NCBI GenBank assembly: GCA_903860935.1
Contig: CAIOSQ010000068.1
Location: forward strand, 1-43,134
Origin: an uncultured Rhodospirillales bacterium
GTDB lineage: Bacteria > Pseudomonadota > Alphaproteobacteria > CACIAM-22H2
Reading direction: 5' to 3'
DNA: 43,134 nucleotides
Shown here: in pieces, positions 9,171 to 18,109 of the stretch
Layout: every line of letters starts with the position of its first letter
Numbering within the stretch: position 1 is the first letter of the stretch
Translations under genes and position numbers: made by a program
The notes under the pieces: model-generated
The model's database searches: none
What the model saw: only the letters and a program-made list of their open reading frames with translations
Told to the model about the DNA's origin: nothing

Positions 9171-10063
9171 CAGTCTCTCCCGGGGCTTGCGCCATCACGA
9201 CGGCGCATGAAGGGCAACGCGTAAGGGACGCGGGCGCGATAGCGCAGGAAGTCGTCGCCATGGCGCGCGGCAAGGCGGCGCTCCTTCAACAACGGGGCGA
9301 GCAGGCAATATGCGGTCAGCGACACCGCGAGGGCGAGCTGGTCCGGTGTCCAGACGGGAACGGTCCAGAGCGTCAGCGCGAACGCGACATAGATCGGGTG
9401 CCGGACGATCCGGAACAGGCCACGCGTCGGAAGCTCCGGATAGACTGGGCGGATCCGACCGAGCAGCGACAGCCAGCCGAGCGCTCCGGACTGCACCTCC
9501 GCACCCGCGTCGAAGCTCGCCTTGGCGAGGAGTGTCCAACTCGCGGCATAGGCGGTGCAGAGCGCCCAAAAAGTGCCGCCCTCGGCACGCCACCAGACGA
9601 TGCCGGACGGCGTCCACAGCGCGAAGAGCGCGAGCAGTTGCAGCGACGCGACGATGGCATAGCTGGTCGATGTCAGCGTCGTTCCGTGCGGGCCAGGAAC
9701 GAGCCGTGCAAGCAACCGCCCGCCGGGTTTGGTGAGGAGCGCCGAGTGAACCAGCGGAAACTGCGCCAGCAACGTGGCGTTGGCGAGTGCTGCCCAGGGG
9801 CCGGACAGTGCCCCGAGGCTTGCACTCATGCCGTGGAACATCGCGAGGATCATCGCCAGCACGGCTGCCGCGAAGATCGCGTGACAGGCGATGCCGAAAG
9901 ACAGCGCGAGGATGATCCGCGAGGGCCCTGGCGGTGGTCGCAGGGCGACGGCGGCGAGTGCGGCGAGCCGGGCGATGCGGGGATCGGCGATCACGACGGG
10001 TACCAGGGTGGGGCGGGAGGCAACACAGGTGTTCGACGGCGGCCCCCTCGATCTAGCGCGCAT
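9170..10063 (-). CDS. Isoprenylcysteine carboxyl methyltransferase-fold / MddA-like (NnrU family) membrane methyltransferase; start uncertain
   Basis: ELPTRGLFRIVRHPIYVAFALTLWTVPVWTPDQLALAVSLTAYCLLAPLLKERRLAARHGDDFLRYRARVPYALPF: ICMT C-terminal signature. Confidence 0.75.
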   Translation of the reverse strand: MRARSRGPPSNTCVASRPTLVPVVIADPRIARLAALAAVALRPPPGPSRIILALSFGIACHAIFAAAVLAMILAMFHGMSASLGALSGPWAALANATLLAQFPLVHSALLTKPGGRLLARLVPGPHGTTLTSTSYAIVASLQLLALFALWTPSGIVWWRAEGGTFWALCTAYAASWTLLAKASFDAGAEVQSGALGWLSLLGRIRPVYPELPTRGLFRIVRHPIYVAFALTLWTVPVWTPDQLALAVSLTAYCLLAPLLKERRLAARHGDDFLRYRARVPYALPFMRRRDGASPGRD

Positions 10064-10152
10064 GTCGCTTCGTCAACGCCATTCGCGCGCGTCCTTATGA
10101 GGGCCGCGAAAATCTCTGGAGTGAGGCCGGCGTCGCCTGCGAGCATGGCGGA

Positions 10153-11058
10153 ATGACAACGAGCGAACAGCGCGGCTCGGGACCGATGGCGGCCCTGGAC
10201 ATTCTCGCGCGTGCGCCGGGACTTGCCGGTGCGGCGCGGGAGCAGGTCGCGGTCGCGGCGCTTCAGGGGCTGACCAACGCGACCTACCGGGTCGACACGC
10301 GCGCCGGGTGCTTCGCGGTGCAGATGCCGGATCGGAACGGCGCTCCGGACATGGCGCGCGCGCACGCCATCGCGGCGACGCAACACGCGCATGCGATCGG
10401 TGTCGGTGCCGAGCTGGTGCATGTGGAGGAAAGCAGCGGCGCCATCGTCACACGCTGGGTCGCCGCGACGCGGCCAGCCGACGCGGAGGTGCTGCGAGCC
10501 AGACCCGGCGGCGTCGCGGCGCTTGCGTCGTGCATCGCGCGCCTGCATCGCAGCGAGGCCCGGCTGGAACGGCGCTTCGACCCTTTCGCGGCGATCGCCG
10601 AATTGGCATCGCGATCAGGTGCCGCCCCGCTCGCCTCACATCTCGCGCAGGCGCTGTCGCGCGCCGAAACCGAACTGGCACGGACGCTGCGGTCCGAAGT
10701 CCCCGTTCATGGTGACCTCGTACCCGCCAACGTCCTCGCTGCGCCGGATGGTTTCGTGCTGATCGACTGGGACTATGCGGGCATGGGCGATCCGGCTTGG
10801 GATATCGCCTATTTCGCGCTTGAGGCCGGACTGACGCTGGCGGAGGAGCGCGCGCTGGCGGATGCCCATGGCGGGCCGGACCTCGATGCGCGGCGTCTGC
10901 GCCTCAACAGGATGGTCGCCGCCACGCTCGCCTGGACATGGGGCGCCGCGCGCATGCGTGTCTGCCCGGTGCCCGATCTGTCGGCCTGGATCGACGCGCG
11001 TCGCGCGGAATCGTCGATGCTCGCGACCGGGCTTTACGCGTCGGGCGAGGTCGGATAA
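10153..11058 (+). CDS. Choline/thiamine-kinase-like phosphotransferase (APH fold)
   Basis: LQGLTNATYRVDTRAGCFAVQMP...VPVHGDLVPANVLAAPDGFVLIDWDYAGMGDPAWDIAYFALEAGL: Brenner motif HGDLxxxN and IDWDYAG; located immediately upstream of a TPP riboswitch. Confidence 0.85.
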   Translation: MTTSEQRGSGPMAALDILARAPGLAGAAREQVAVAALQGLTNATYRVDTRAGCFAVQMPDRNGAPDMARAHAIAATQHAHAIGVGAELVHVEESSGAIVTRWVAATRPADAEVLRARPGGVAALASCIARLHRSEARLERRFDPFAAIAELASRSGAAPLASHLAQALSRAETELARTLRSEVPVHGDLVPANVLAAPDGFVLIDWDYAGMGDPAWDIAYFALEAGLTLAEERALADAHGGPDLDARRLRLNRMVAATLAWTWGAARMRVCPVPDLSAWIDARRAESSMLATGLYASGEVG

Positions 11059-11067
11059 ACAGATATC

Positions 11068-11150
11068 AAGTCAGGGGTGCCCCGAACGGGGCTGAGAGGA
11101 TCAGGCGGTCCAACCCTTCAGCTGATCTGGGTAATGCCAGCGGAGCGAGA
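11068..11150 (+). promoter_or_regulatory. TPP riboswitch (THI element)
   Basis: GGGGTGCCCCGAACGGGGCTGAGAGGATCAGGCGGTCCAACCCTTCAGCTGATCTGGGTAATGCCAGCGGAGCGAGACAATG contains the conserved GGGGTGC, GGCTGAGA, ACCCTT and CTGATCTGGGTAATGCCAGCG blocks; P3-like stem CCCC-GAAC-GGGG. Confidence 0.97.
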
Positions 11151-11152
11151 CA

Positions 11153-11758
11153 ATGTTCTCAGGTACGCAATTCTCTCTTTATCCGATGACCGCGGATTTC
11201 GTGCCGGCCATCTTGCGTGGTATCGCCGCGCTCGATGCCTATGCGGGACGGATCCGGCGCGAGACCGACGACCTGTCGACGTTGCTGGTCGGGCCGCCCG
11301 AACTGGTCGTGCGCGCGATGCGTGACGCTTTCGTCGCGACGGCGGGTAGTGGTGGACATGTCGTGCTGGCCGGCACGCTGTCGCGCGGTTGTCCGGGCGA
11401 GTCCGACGACCCGATCTGTTCCGCGATCCCGATCCGTCCGCCCGATCCTGGAGAGGATCTCGTCGCCGCCGCGCTGGCGCGTCACGCGCCCGCGCCGCGC
11501 GCCGGACTGGCGGTCGCGGCGCAGATCTCGCTCTATCCGCTGGGGACCGAGGCGCATATGGCGCGGATCGGCGCGTGCATCGACTTCCTCAAGGCGGCGG
11601 GCGTGTTCGACCGCTCGAAGAATTTCTGCACCAAGCTCAAGGGCGATGCGTCGGACGTCTTCGCGGCGATCGAGCGCTGCTATCTCGATTTTGCGCCAGC
11701 GAACGCGCATGTCGTGCTGACGATCACCGTGTCTGCTGGTAGCCCGACGAAGGGCTGA
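11153..11758 (+). CDS. ykoF: YkoF-family thiamine/HMP-binding protein
   Basis: QFSLYPMTADFVPAILRGIAALDAY...TDDLSTLLVGPPELVVRAMRDAF and internal repeat AAQISLYPLGTEAHMARIGACIDFLKAAGVFDRSKNFCTKLKGDASDVFAAIERCY: duplicated ykoF domain. Confidence 0.92.
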   Translation: MFSGTQFSLYPMTADFVPAILRGIAALDAYAGRIRRETDDLSTLLVGPPELVVRAMRDAFVATAGSGGHVVLAGTLSRGCPGESDDPICSAIPIRPPDPGEDLVAAALARHAPAPRAGLAVAAQISLYPLGTEAHMARIGACIDFLKAAGVFDRSKNFCTKLKGDASDVFAAIERCYLDFAPANAHVVLTITVSAGSPTKG

Positions 11759-11771
11759 GAGGAACGAAGCG

Positions 11772-12365
11772 ATGACCGCCATGACCAACCCGTCCTCCCG
11801 CTGGACCCAGCGCGAGATCGTCGTCGCCGCCGCGATCGGCGTGGTGTTCGGTGTCCTCTATCTCGCCTGGGTGCAGGTCTGGCTTGTCGCCCAGGGGATC
11901 ATCGGGCCGCTCGCACTCGACATCTTCTTCGGCTTCTGGTGCGTGGCTTCGATCGTCGCCGCCTATGTGGTGCGCAAGCCGGGTGCCGCCTTCTTCACGG
12001 AGGTCGTGGCCGCGGTGGCGGAGGTCGCGACCGGCAATCCGGCGGGGCTGATCCTGCTGTTGACCGGCGTCGTGCAGGGCGCGGGTGCGGAACTCGCCTT
12101 CGCGGCGACGCGCTGGAAGCGCTACGACCTTGCCGTGCTCCTGGCGGCCGGCGCCTGCGCCGCGCTGTTCAGCTTCGTCTACACCTGGATCCGGTTCAAC
12201 TACGGCGCACTCGCGCCAGGGCTGCTGGTCGCGATGTTCGCGATCCGCGTCGTCAGCGGCATGGTCCTGGCCGGATTGCTGGGACGTGCGATCGCGCTGG
12301 CGTTGCATCGGACCGGTTCGCTCGACGGACTCGCGATCGACGAAGAGCGGCGTGGCGCCGCCTGA
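11772..12365 (+). CDS. ykoE: ECF transporter S component, YkoE family
   Basis: REIVVAAAIGVVFGVLYLAWVQVWLVAQGIIGPLALDIFFGFWCVASIVAAYVVRKPGAAFFTEVVAAVAEVATGNPAGL. Confidence 0.92.
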   Translation: MTAMTNPSSRWTQREIVVAAAIGVVFGVLYLAWVQVWLVAQGIIGPLALDIFFGFWCVASIVAAYVVRKPGAAFFTEVVAAVAEVATGNPAGLILLLTGVVQGAGAELAFAATRWKRYDLAVLLAAGACAALFSFVYTWIRFNYGALAPGLLVAMFAIRVVSGMVLAGLLGRAIALALHRTGSLDGLAIDEERRGAA

Positions 12366-13935
12366 GGGCGGTCGGCTTCTCGCCGCGTCCGGCGTCGCAG
12401 TCCGCTTTCCACGCGCGACCCGCGACGCGGTCGGCGAGGTCACGCTCGCTCTGCGTGCGGGCGAGCGCCTCGCGCTTCTTGGCCCGTCCGGCAGCGGAAA
12501 GACGACCTTGGCCCTGGCGCTGCTCGGCGCGATCCCGCATCTCGTTCCGGGGATGCGGCGAGGGACCGTCTCATGGGCGGGTTTGCCGGAGGGCGCGCTG
12601 GCGGCGGGGACCGGGGTCGCCGCCGCTGTCCTGCAGGACAGCGACGCGCAACTGGTGGCGCTGACGATCGAGGACGAACTCGCCTTCGCGCTCGAGAATC
12701 GTGGCTTGCCCGCCCAGGAGATCGATACGCGTATCGAGCGCGCCCTGGCATGCGCGCCGGGCCTCGGCCTGTCGCGCCGCGACAGGACGCTGACGCTCTC
12801 GGGTGGCTGGCGCCAGCGCCTTGCGCTCGCCGCGGCGCTCGCCGAGGCGCCGCGCGCCCTGGTCGTCGACGAGCCCGTCGCGCATCTCGACGGCGCGGCC
12901 GCGCGCGACGCGGTCGCCGCGCTCGATGCGGTCTGCCGCGATGGCACGGCAGCGCTGCTCGTGGAACATCGCATCGACCATGTGCGCGCGCTCGTTTCGC
13001 GCGTCCTTGTCCTCGATGCCCTGGGGCGGCCGTTGGTCGAGGGCGAGACCGAGACCATCCTGCGCGACCTCGCGGCGCGCGACGCGGCGCCTGGTCTGCG
13101 TCTGCCGCCGGATCTGCGCGTCGCCGCGGCGCTGACGCGCGCGCGCGCTGCGGATGGCGATGTCGATGCGCTCGCGGTGGCGCTGTCCACGCTCGGCTTC
13201 GACCGCTTGGCGGGCGAGGCACGCGGCGCAGCTTTGCTCGAGATCGAGCGCGCGACCGTGCGGCGCGGCGGTCGCGACGTGCTCGCCGATGTCTCGCTGT
13301 CGGTCCGGGAGGGCGAGGTGCTTGGGATCGCGGGTCCGAACGGCGCCGGAAACTCGACGCTCGGGCTGCTGGCGGCGGGCGCGCTGGCCCCGTCGCGTGG
13401 CCGGGTCCGTCGCTTCGGCGCGGCGGCGATCCATGTGCCGCAGAACCCGGCGCTCGCCTTCGCGACCGGGCGGCTCGATGCCGAAGCCCAGCGCCGCGGC
13501 CTGTCCTGGCCGATCGCCGCGGCGGCGATCGCGCGCGCCGGTCTCGAGCCCGATCCAGATCGCCATCCGCTGGCCTTCAGCCAGGGTGAAAGGCGTCGCC
13601 TCGCGCTGGCGCTCGCCCTCGCAGAGGCGCGTCCGCGCGTGGCGATCCTCGACGAGCCCGCCGCCGGTCTCGACGGCATCGGACTGGCGGCATTGGAGAC
13701 GGACATCGCCGCGCTCGCCCGCGCCGGGCTTGCGGTTCTGGTCGTTGCCCACGATCTCGACTGGCTTGCCAGGATCGCGGGGCGGATCGTCGTGATCGAG
13801 GCAGGACGCATGCGCGCCGACGCCGCGCCCGCCGCCATCTTGCGCGACACGATAGCGGGAGGCTTGCCGCTTGCGCCGCCACCCGGCGCGATTCTCGCCG
13901 CGGGGATGGGCTGGAGGTTCGGGGCTGCTCCATGA
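12352..13935 (+). CDS. ykoD: Tandem-domain ECF ABC transporter ATPase, YkoD type
   Basis: GTG start 12352. NBD1 LLGPSGSGKTTLALALLG ... LSGGWRQRLALAAALAEAPRALVVDEPVAHLD. NBD2 IAGPNGAGNSTLGLLAAG (K->N) ... FSQGERRRLALALALAEARPRVAILDEPAAGLD. Confidence 0.92.
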   Translation: MAPPEGGRLLAASGVAVRFPRATRDAVGEVTLALRAGERLALLGPSGSGKTTLALALLGAIPHLVPGMRRGTVSWAGLPEGALAAGTGVAAAVLQDSDAQLVALTIEDELAFALENRGLPAQEIDTRIERALACAPGLGLSRRDRTLTLSGGWRQRLALAAALAEAPRALVVDEPVAHLDGAAARDAVAALDAVCRDGTAALLVEHRIDHVRALVSRVLVLDALGRPLVEGETETILRDLAARDAAPGLRLPPDLRVAAALTRARAADGDVDALAVALSTLGFDRLAGEARGAALLEIERATVRRGGRDVLADVSLSVREGEVLGIAGPNGAGNSTLGLLAAGALAPSRGRVRRFGAAAIHVPQNPALAFATGRLDAEAQRRGLSWPIAAAAIARAGLEPDPDRHPLAFSQGERRRLALALALAEARPRVAILDEPAAGLDGIGLAALETDIAALARAGLAVLVVAHDLDWLARIAGRIVVIEAGRMRADAAPAAILRDTIAGGLPLAPPPGAILAAGMGWRFGAAP

Positions 13936-14645
13936 CCCGGCTCGATCCCCTCACCAAGCTGGGCGTGGCCTTTGCCGTCATCGCCTTTGCGACGCTCAGC
14001 GATCGGGCCGCCGAACTGGCGGCGCTGGCGATCCTGCTCTGTGTCCTGATCCTGGGCGTCGCGCGCGTTGCGCCGCGGCGTTTCGCGCTGGCGCTCGCGC
14101 CCTTCATGTTCTTCGCGGTGACCTCGTCCTGGATCTACGCCGTCGCGCCGTCGAACGTCTATGGCTGGAGCGGATGGCAGGTCGCGCTGGCGGTCGGTCT
14201 GCGTACGGTCACGGTCGGCCTCGTCTCGATGCTCTTCGCCTTCACCACCGCGCCCGGTGACCTGGCCCGCGCGCTTGTCCATCGCGCGCGATTGCCGCGA
14301 CGCTTTGTTTTCGGCGCGCTCGCGGCCATCCAGTTCCTGCCGGTGCTGGCCGAGGAGGCGCGACTGGCGCGACTCGTCGCGCGCGCGGCGCTGCCGTCGG
14401 ACGCCTCCCGGCTGGCGCTCGCGCTGGCCGGCCTGCGCGCCGATGCGGTCATCGCGCTCCTCGCCGGTGCGATCCGTCGCGCCGGAACCGCTGCCCTCGC
14501 GATGGAGTTGCGGGGCCTCTCCGTCGCCAGCGGCGTCGGCAGTGCCTGGCGCGTGCCCAGGGCCGGGCGGCGCGATGTCGTCTTCGCCGCCCTGACCCTG
14601 GCTGTGCTGGCGCTGCTGCGCATGATCTTCGCTGCGGCTATTTGA
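13932..14645 (+). CDS. ykoC: ECF transporter T component, YkoC type
   Basis: MTRLDPLTKLGVAFAVIAFATLSDRAAELAALAILLCVLI...LRTVTVGLVSMLFAFTTAPGDLARALVHRARLPRRFVFGALAAIQFLPVLAEEARLARLVARAA; 4-nt overlap with the ATPase gene. Confidence 0.9.
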   Translation: MTRLDPLTKLGVAFAVIAFATLSDRAAELAALAILLCVLILGVARVAPRRFALALAPFMFFAVTSSWIYAVAPSNVYGWSGWQVALAVGLRTVTVGLVSMLFAFTTAPGDLARALVHRARLPRRFVFGALAAIQFLPVLAEEARLARLVARAALPSDASRLALALAGLRADAVIALLAGAIRRAGTAALAMELRGLSVASGVGSAWRVPRAGRRDVVFAALTLAVLALLRMIFAAAI

Positions 14646-14654
14646 TGGCTCCCA

Positions 14655-15422
14655 TCAGGTCGTGCGCCGGCCTCTCCCGATCCCGAGCCCGAGAAGCGCG
14701 GCCGCGAGCAGAAATGCGGAGGCCGGCTCCGGGATGTCGCTGATCGGATCGTCGAGCTGGTCCTGGCTGAACGGGCTCACCAGCGCGCGGACCGGCCCGA
14801 AGGGAAGTAGCGGATCGGCGGCGATCGCAAGGTAGGCGAGGCTGAGCGCGCGCAATGGCGCATCCGGAGACACGAGGCGGAATTGCCCCGCCCCGAGGCC
14901 GTCGTTGCCGTCGACCGCCAGTTCCCAGATCGCCACCTGGAACGCGGCGACGCGGTCGCGCGAGGACGCGCCGGAGACGCCTTCGAAGCGCGGATCGGTC
15001 GGATCGGAGACAGCCGCCAGACGCTGGCCCCAGAGACGCGCGATTTGATCCGCCTTGGCGGACGGAAGCACGGTGTCGACGGGCTTCGCTTCGTAGAGCG
15101 CGGGCAACGCGATCTGCTGGCCGATCTCGAGACAGAAGGTCGGCAGGTCGAAGGCCGGCTCGCCGATGGGCGTGCCATCGGCGAGCGTCTCCAGGAGACG
15201 AAGACCGAACATGCCGGCTGCCAGCGTTTCCACAAGGCCGGCGTTGTAGACGCGAACCGTGCGCCAATGATCGGCGGAGACGAAATACGTTGCAGGACCG
15301 GAACCGCCCGGGGCGTTGGTCAACTGGAAGTACGGCGCCGCCTGCGCGGTCGGGCCGCCGCCAAGGACTCCGGTGGCCGCGACGAGCAAGATGGCGGAAA
15401 GGACATGACGAAGCTTGCGCAA
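14655..15422 (-). CDS. PEP-CTERM sorting-domain surface/extracellular protein
   Basis: Signal-like N-terminus LRHVLSAILLVAATGVLGGGPTAQA and C-terminus DIPEPASAFLLAAALLGLGIGRGRR (PEP motif, TM helix, Arg cluster). TTG start at 15422 preceded by SD GGAGGG; an in-frame ATG at 15434 is an alternative. Confidence 0.85.
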   Translation of the reverse strand: MRKLRHVLSAILLVAATGVLGGGPTAQAAPYFQLTNAPGGSGPATYFVSADHWRTVRVYNAGLVETLAAGMFGLRLLETLADGTPIGEPAFDLPTFCLEIGQQIALPALYEAKPVDTVLPSAKADQIARLWGQRLAAVSDPTDPRFEGVSGASSRDRVAAFQVAIWELAVDGNDGLGAGQFRLVSPDAPLRALSLAYLAIAADPLLPFGPVRALVSPFSQDQLDDPISDIPEPASAFLLAAALLGLGIGRGRRTT

Positions 15423-15454
15423 GACACCCTCCATGCGTTGGGGCGTCCAGCCAC

Positions 15455-15469
15455 GCAACAATCATGCCT
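15455..15469 (-). promoter_or_regulatory. Candidate sigma-54 (-24/-12) promoter for the PEP-CTERM gene
   Basis: Minus strand reads AGGCATG-ATTG-TTGCG, with GG-N10-GC spacing, about 33-47 nt upstream of the TTG start. Confidence 0.35.
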
Positions 15470-15542
15470 GACGCAAAATGCCTCGCTTTTCTTGGCTATT
15501 CGGCATGTCGGTCCTCCGGCATGGCAGATTTCCCGATCACGC

Positions 15543-16820
15543 TCATGCGCAATCCGTGGCAGCGTTTTCGTCATGCGGCGCGAAGGTTTCCAGCCGCGCG
15601 CGCACGGCCTCGGCGGCGTGCCGCGCGGTGGCGAAGCATGCCTGCAGCAGATAGCCGCCGGTGGGCGCGTCCCAGTCGAGCATCTCGCCGCACGCGAACA
15701 CGCCCGGTCGGCGCTTGAGCATCAGCCCATCGTCGAGTTCGTCCCAGGCGATGCCGCCGGCGGACGAGATCGCGCGATCGAGCGCGGCGAGGCCATGCAC
15801 GGCAAGCGGCAGGTTCTTGATCGCCCTGGCGAGGGTGTCGGGCGCCTCCGGCAACGCGGCGCCATGGACTTCGCGCAGCAGAGCGACGGACACCGGGGCC
15901 AAGGAGAGGGCGCTGCGCAGGAACGAGGACAGCGACCGTGCGCCGCGCCGCGCGCCGCGCAGACGCGCCGCAAGCGTCGTGGCGTCCAGGTCCGGCCGCA
16001 GATCGAGGATGATCGCGGCGACACCGCGCGCCGCCAGCGCCGCGCGGACAGGTGCGGAAAGCGCGTAGACCGCGCCACCCTCCAGGCCATCGCGTGTGAC
16101 GATCGCTTCCCCGCGCACGCGCGTCTCGCCGATGGAGAGGGCGATACGCTTGAGCGGCGTGCCGGCGAAGTGCGTGGCGAGCCGTTCGCTCCAGGCGATG
16201 CGCAGGCCGCAATTGGACGCCACGAGATCTGCGACGGCGATGCCGGTCGCGCGCAGGATTGCGACCCAGCCGCCATCGGCGCCCAGCCGCGGCCAGCTGG
16301 CGCCGCCGAGCGCCAGGATGGTGGCGTCCGGCGCCACGTCCTCGACAGCGCCGTCAGGCGTCTCCAGGCGCAGCGCGCCCGTATCGCTCCAGCCGATCCA
16401 GCGTCTGCGCAAGGCCCACCGGACGCCGCGCTCGTCCAGCCGGCGGGTCCATGCACGCAGCAGGGGAGACGCCTTCATCGCGACCGGAAAGATCCGCCCA
16501 CTGCTGCCCACGAAGGTCGGCTGGCCAAGCCCCGCGCACCAGTCGCGCACGGCCTCGGGCGGAAAGGCGTCGATCATCGGGGCGAGCCGCGCTGCCGATT
16601 GACCGTAACGGGCGACGAAGGCCGCGCGCGGTTCCGTGTGGCTCAGGTTGAGCCCACCGCGTCCGGCCATCAGGAATTTTCGTCCGAGCCCCGGCATGCG
16701 ATCGATCACCAGGACGTCGTGGTCGGACGATAGCAGGTCAGCCGCCATGAGCCCGGCGGGGCCGCCGCCAAGGATCGCGACGGACCGGCGCCGCCTCGCC
16801 GCCGCGATCGGCCCGGTCAC
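15543..16820 (-). CDS. TIGR03862/BaiN (HI0933)-like NAD(P)/FAD-dependent flavoprotein
   Basis: VAILGGGPAGLMAADLLSSDHDVLVIDRMPGLGRKFLMAGRGGLNLSHTEP...ILALGGASWPRLGADGGW...GVFACGEMLDWDAPTGGYLLQACFATARHAAEA; GTG start overlaps larA stop by 4 nt. Confidence 0.9.
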   Translation of the reverse strand: MTGPIAAARRRRSVAILGGGPAGLMAADLLSSDHDVLVIDRMPGLGRKFLMAGRGGLNLSHTEPRAAFVARYGQSAARLAPMIDAFPPEAVRDWCAGLGQPTFVGSSGRIFPVAMKASPLLRAWTRRLDERGVRWALRRRWIGWSDTGALRLETPDGAVEDVAPDATILALGGASWPRLGADGGWVAILRATGIAVADLVASNCGLRIAWSERLATHFAGTPLKRIALSIGETRVRGEAIVTRDGLEGGAVYALSAPVRAALAARGVAAIILDLRPDLDATTLAARLRGARRGARSLSSFLRSALSLAPVSVALLREVHGAALPEAPDTLARAIKNLPLAVHGLAALDRAISSAGGIAWDELDDGLMLKRRPGVFACGEMLDWDAPTGGYLLQACFATARHAAEAVRARLETFAPHDENAATDCA

Positions 16821-18109
16821 GCGCCAGCCGCGACGACCGGGACGACGTAAGGTCCCTCGGGAATCACCGCGACGCCGCGGTCGCCGGTGCGCGCGATGCT
16901 GGCGCGCACGGCGTCGGCGACCGAGGCGATCGTCTCCACGCCGGTGAGCGCGCGCAGCTCCGCGTCGAGGCCCGTGGTGTAGAGCTGGATGCGGCCCTTG
17001 CGCATGGGCTTGAGCTGCATCTCGGTCTGCCATTCGTCGATTTCTGCGAGGCTCTTGGCGGTCAGCGTCGCGAGGAAGCGGTCGGGGCCAAGCTCCACCA
17101 GCCGGCGCTGTGCCTCCTTGAATTCGCCCGATCCGAATCCCTCCGAGCATTCCGATGCGATGATCAGCGTGCCGCCCGGCGCGAGGATGTCGAGTGGGGT
17201 CACCATGCCCTTGACCGTCTGATAATAAGTCTTGTCGAGCGGATAGCCGGCCGAGGAGGTGACGATGGTGCCGAACTGTCGGCCGACCGCGACGCGCGTC
17301 GCCTTGTCGATGAAGGCCACGGCGGCGAGATGGCTTGCGACGATCTCGCCGAAGCTGACGAAGACGAGGTCGCGCGCCTCGTCGATCACGGTGTTGAGCG
17401 CGTAGACGTCGCCAAGCCGGCGGACGATCTGCAACTGTTCCTCGTGCAACGGATTGCCGACGAGGTTGCACTGAACCGCAAGCGGATCCTCCATGAAGCG
17501 CGCGGAATGGAAGGTGCGGATCGTCGTGTGATGCGCGACGCCGGGGGCCACGACCTTGCGGCCTCCGGACCAGCCGGCCATGAAATGCGGCTCGACGAGG
17601 CCCGTTGCGATGCGCAGTTCGGCCTCGGCGAAGAGTCGGTTGATCCGGATCGGCACCCCGCGCGTCGGCGTGACGCCGAGATCGACATGGTCCTCGTCGT
17701 TGCGCGCGAAATGGTTGACCACGCGCACCGTCTCCAGAACCCAGGGATCGCCGACCAACTCGGCGAGCTCGGCGCCTTCGTTGGGCCGGTGCAGGCCGGT
17801 GGCGACGAGGACGGTGATGCCGTCGGCCGGAATGCCGGCCGCCATCATCTGCTCGATCATCGGGCGCAGGAAAAGATGGTTGGGGACTGGGCGCGTGATG
17901 TCGCAGATCAGGATGCAGGCGCTGCGCCGGCCAGTCGCAAGACGGGGCAGCGACGCCGAGCCGATGGGTGCCGCAAGCGCCGCCGCTATGGCACCGCGCG
18001 GATCGGCGAGCTTGGGCAGATCCGGCTTGCGGATGATGCGGGGCTCGGCCTCCGGTGGCAGATCCACGGCCAGGTGCGCACGGCCGAACGCGATCTCGAT
18101 TCTGCTCAT
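16817..18109 (-). CDS. larA: Nickel-dependent lactate racemase family protein (LarA/LarA homologue)
   Basis: ILICDITRPVPN, VLVATGLHRPN, GLVEPHFMAGWSGGRKVVAPGVAHHTTI: conserved DxTRP, GxHRP, PH and SGGxK (pincer-binding Lys) motifs. Confidence 0.93.
   Translation of the reverse strand: MSRIEIAFGRAHLAVDLPPEAEPRIIRKPDLPKLADPRGAIAAALAAPIGSASLPRLATGRRSACILICDITRPVPNHLFLRPMIEQMMAAGIPADGITVLVATGLHRPNEGAELAELVGDPWVLETVRVVNHFARNDEDHVDLGVTPTRGVPIRINRLFAEAELRIATGLVEPHFMAGWSGGRKVVAPGVAHHTTIRTFHSARFMEDPLAVQCNLVGNPLHEEQLQIVRRLGDVYALNTVIDEARDLVFVSFGEIVASHLAAVAFIDKATRVAVGRQFGTIVTSSAGYPLDKTYYQTVKGMVTPLDILAPGGTLIIASECSEGFGSGEFKEAQRRLVELGPDRFLATLTAKSLAEIDEWQTEMQLKPMRKGRIQLYTTGLDAELRALTGVETIASVADAVRASIARTGDRGVAVIPEGPYVVPVVAAGA

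Noticed and set aside
11741-11760. CTGAGAGGA fragment and AGCCC/GGGCT mini-hairpin at the ykoF stop, resembling part of a second THI box
   Set aside because: Lacks the CTGATCTGGnTAATGCCAGCG half and other conserved blocks; likely coincidence.
11724-14282. 852-aa minus-strand ORF opposite ykoEDC
   Set aside because: Low-complexity Arg/Ser/Ala/Pro-rich translation; the opposite strand encodes well-conserved ECF transporter proteins. High-GC antisense artefact.
14638-14656. TGATGG-CTC-CCATCA hairpin between convergent ykoC and PEP-CTERM genes
   Set aside because: Only 6 bp with a 3-nt loop and no U-tract; too weak to call a terminator.
14883-16733. 616-aa plus-strand ORF across the PEP-CTERM and flavoprotein genes
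   Set aside because: Spans two real minus-strand genes and their intergenic gap; GC-driven open frame.
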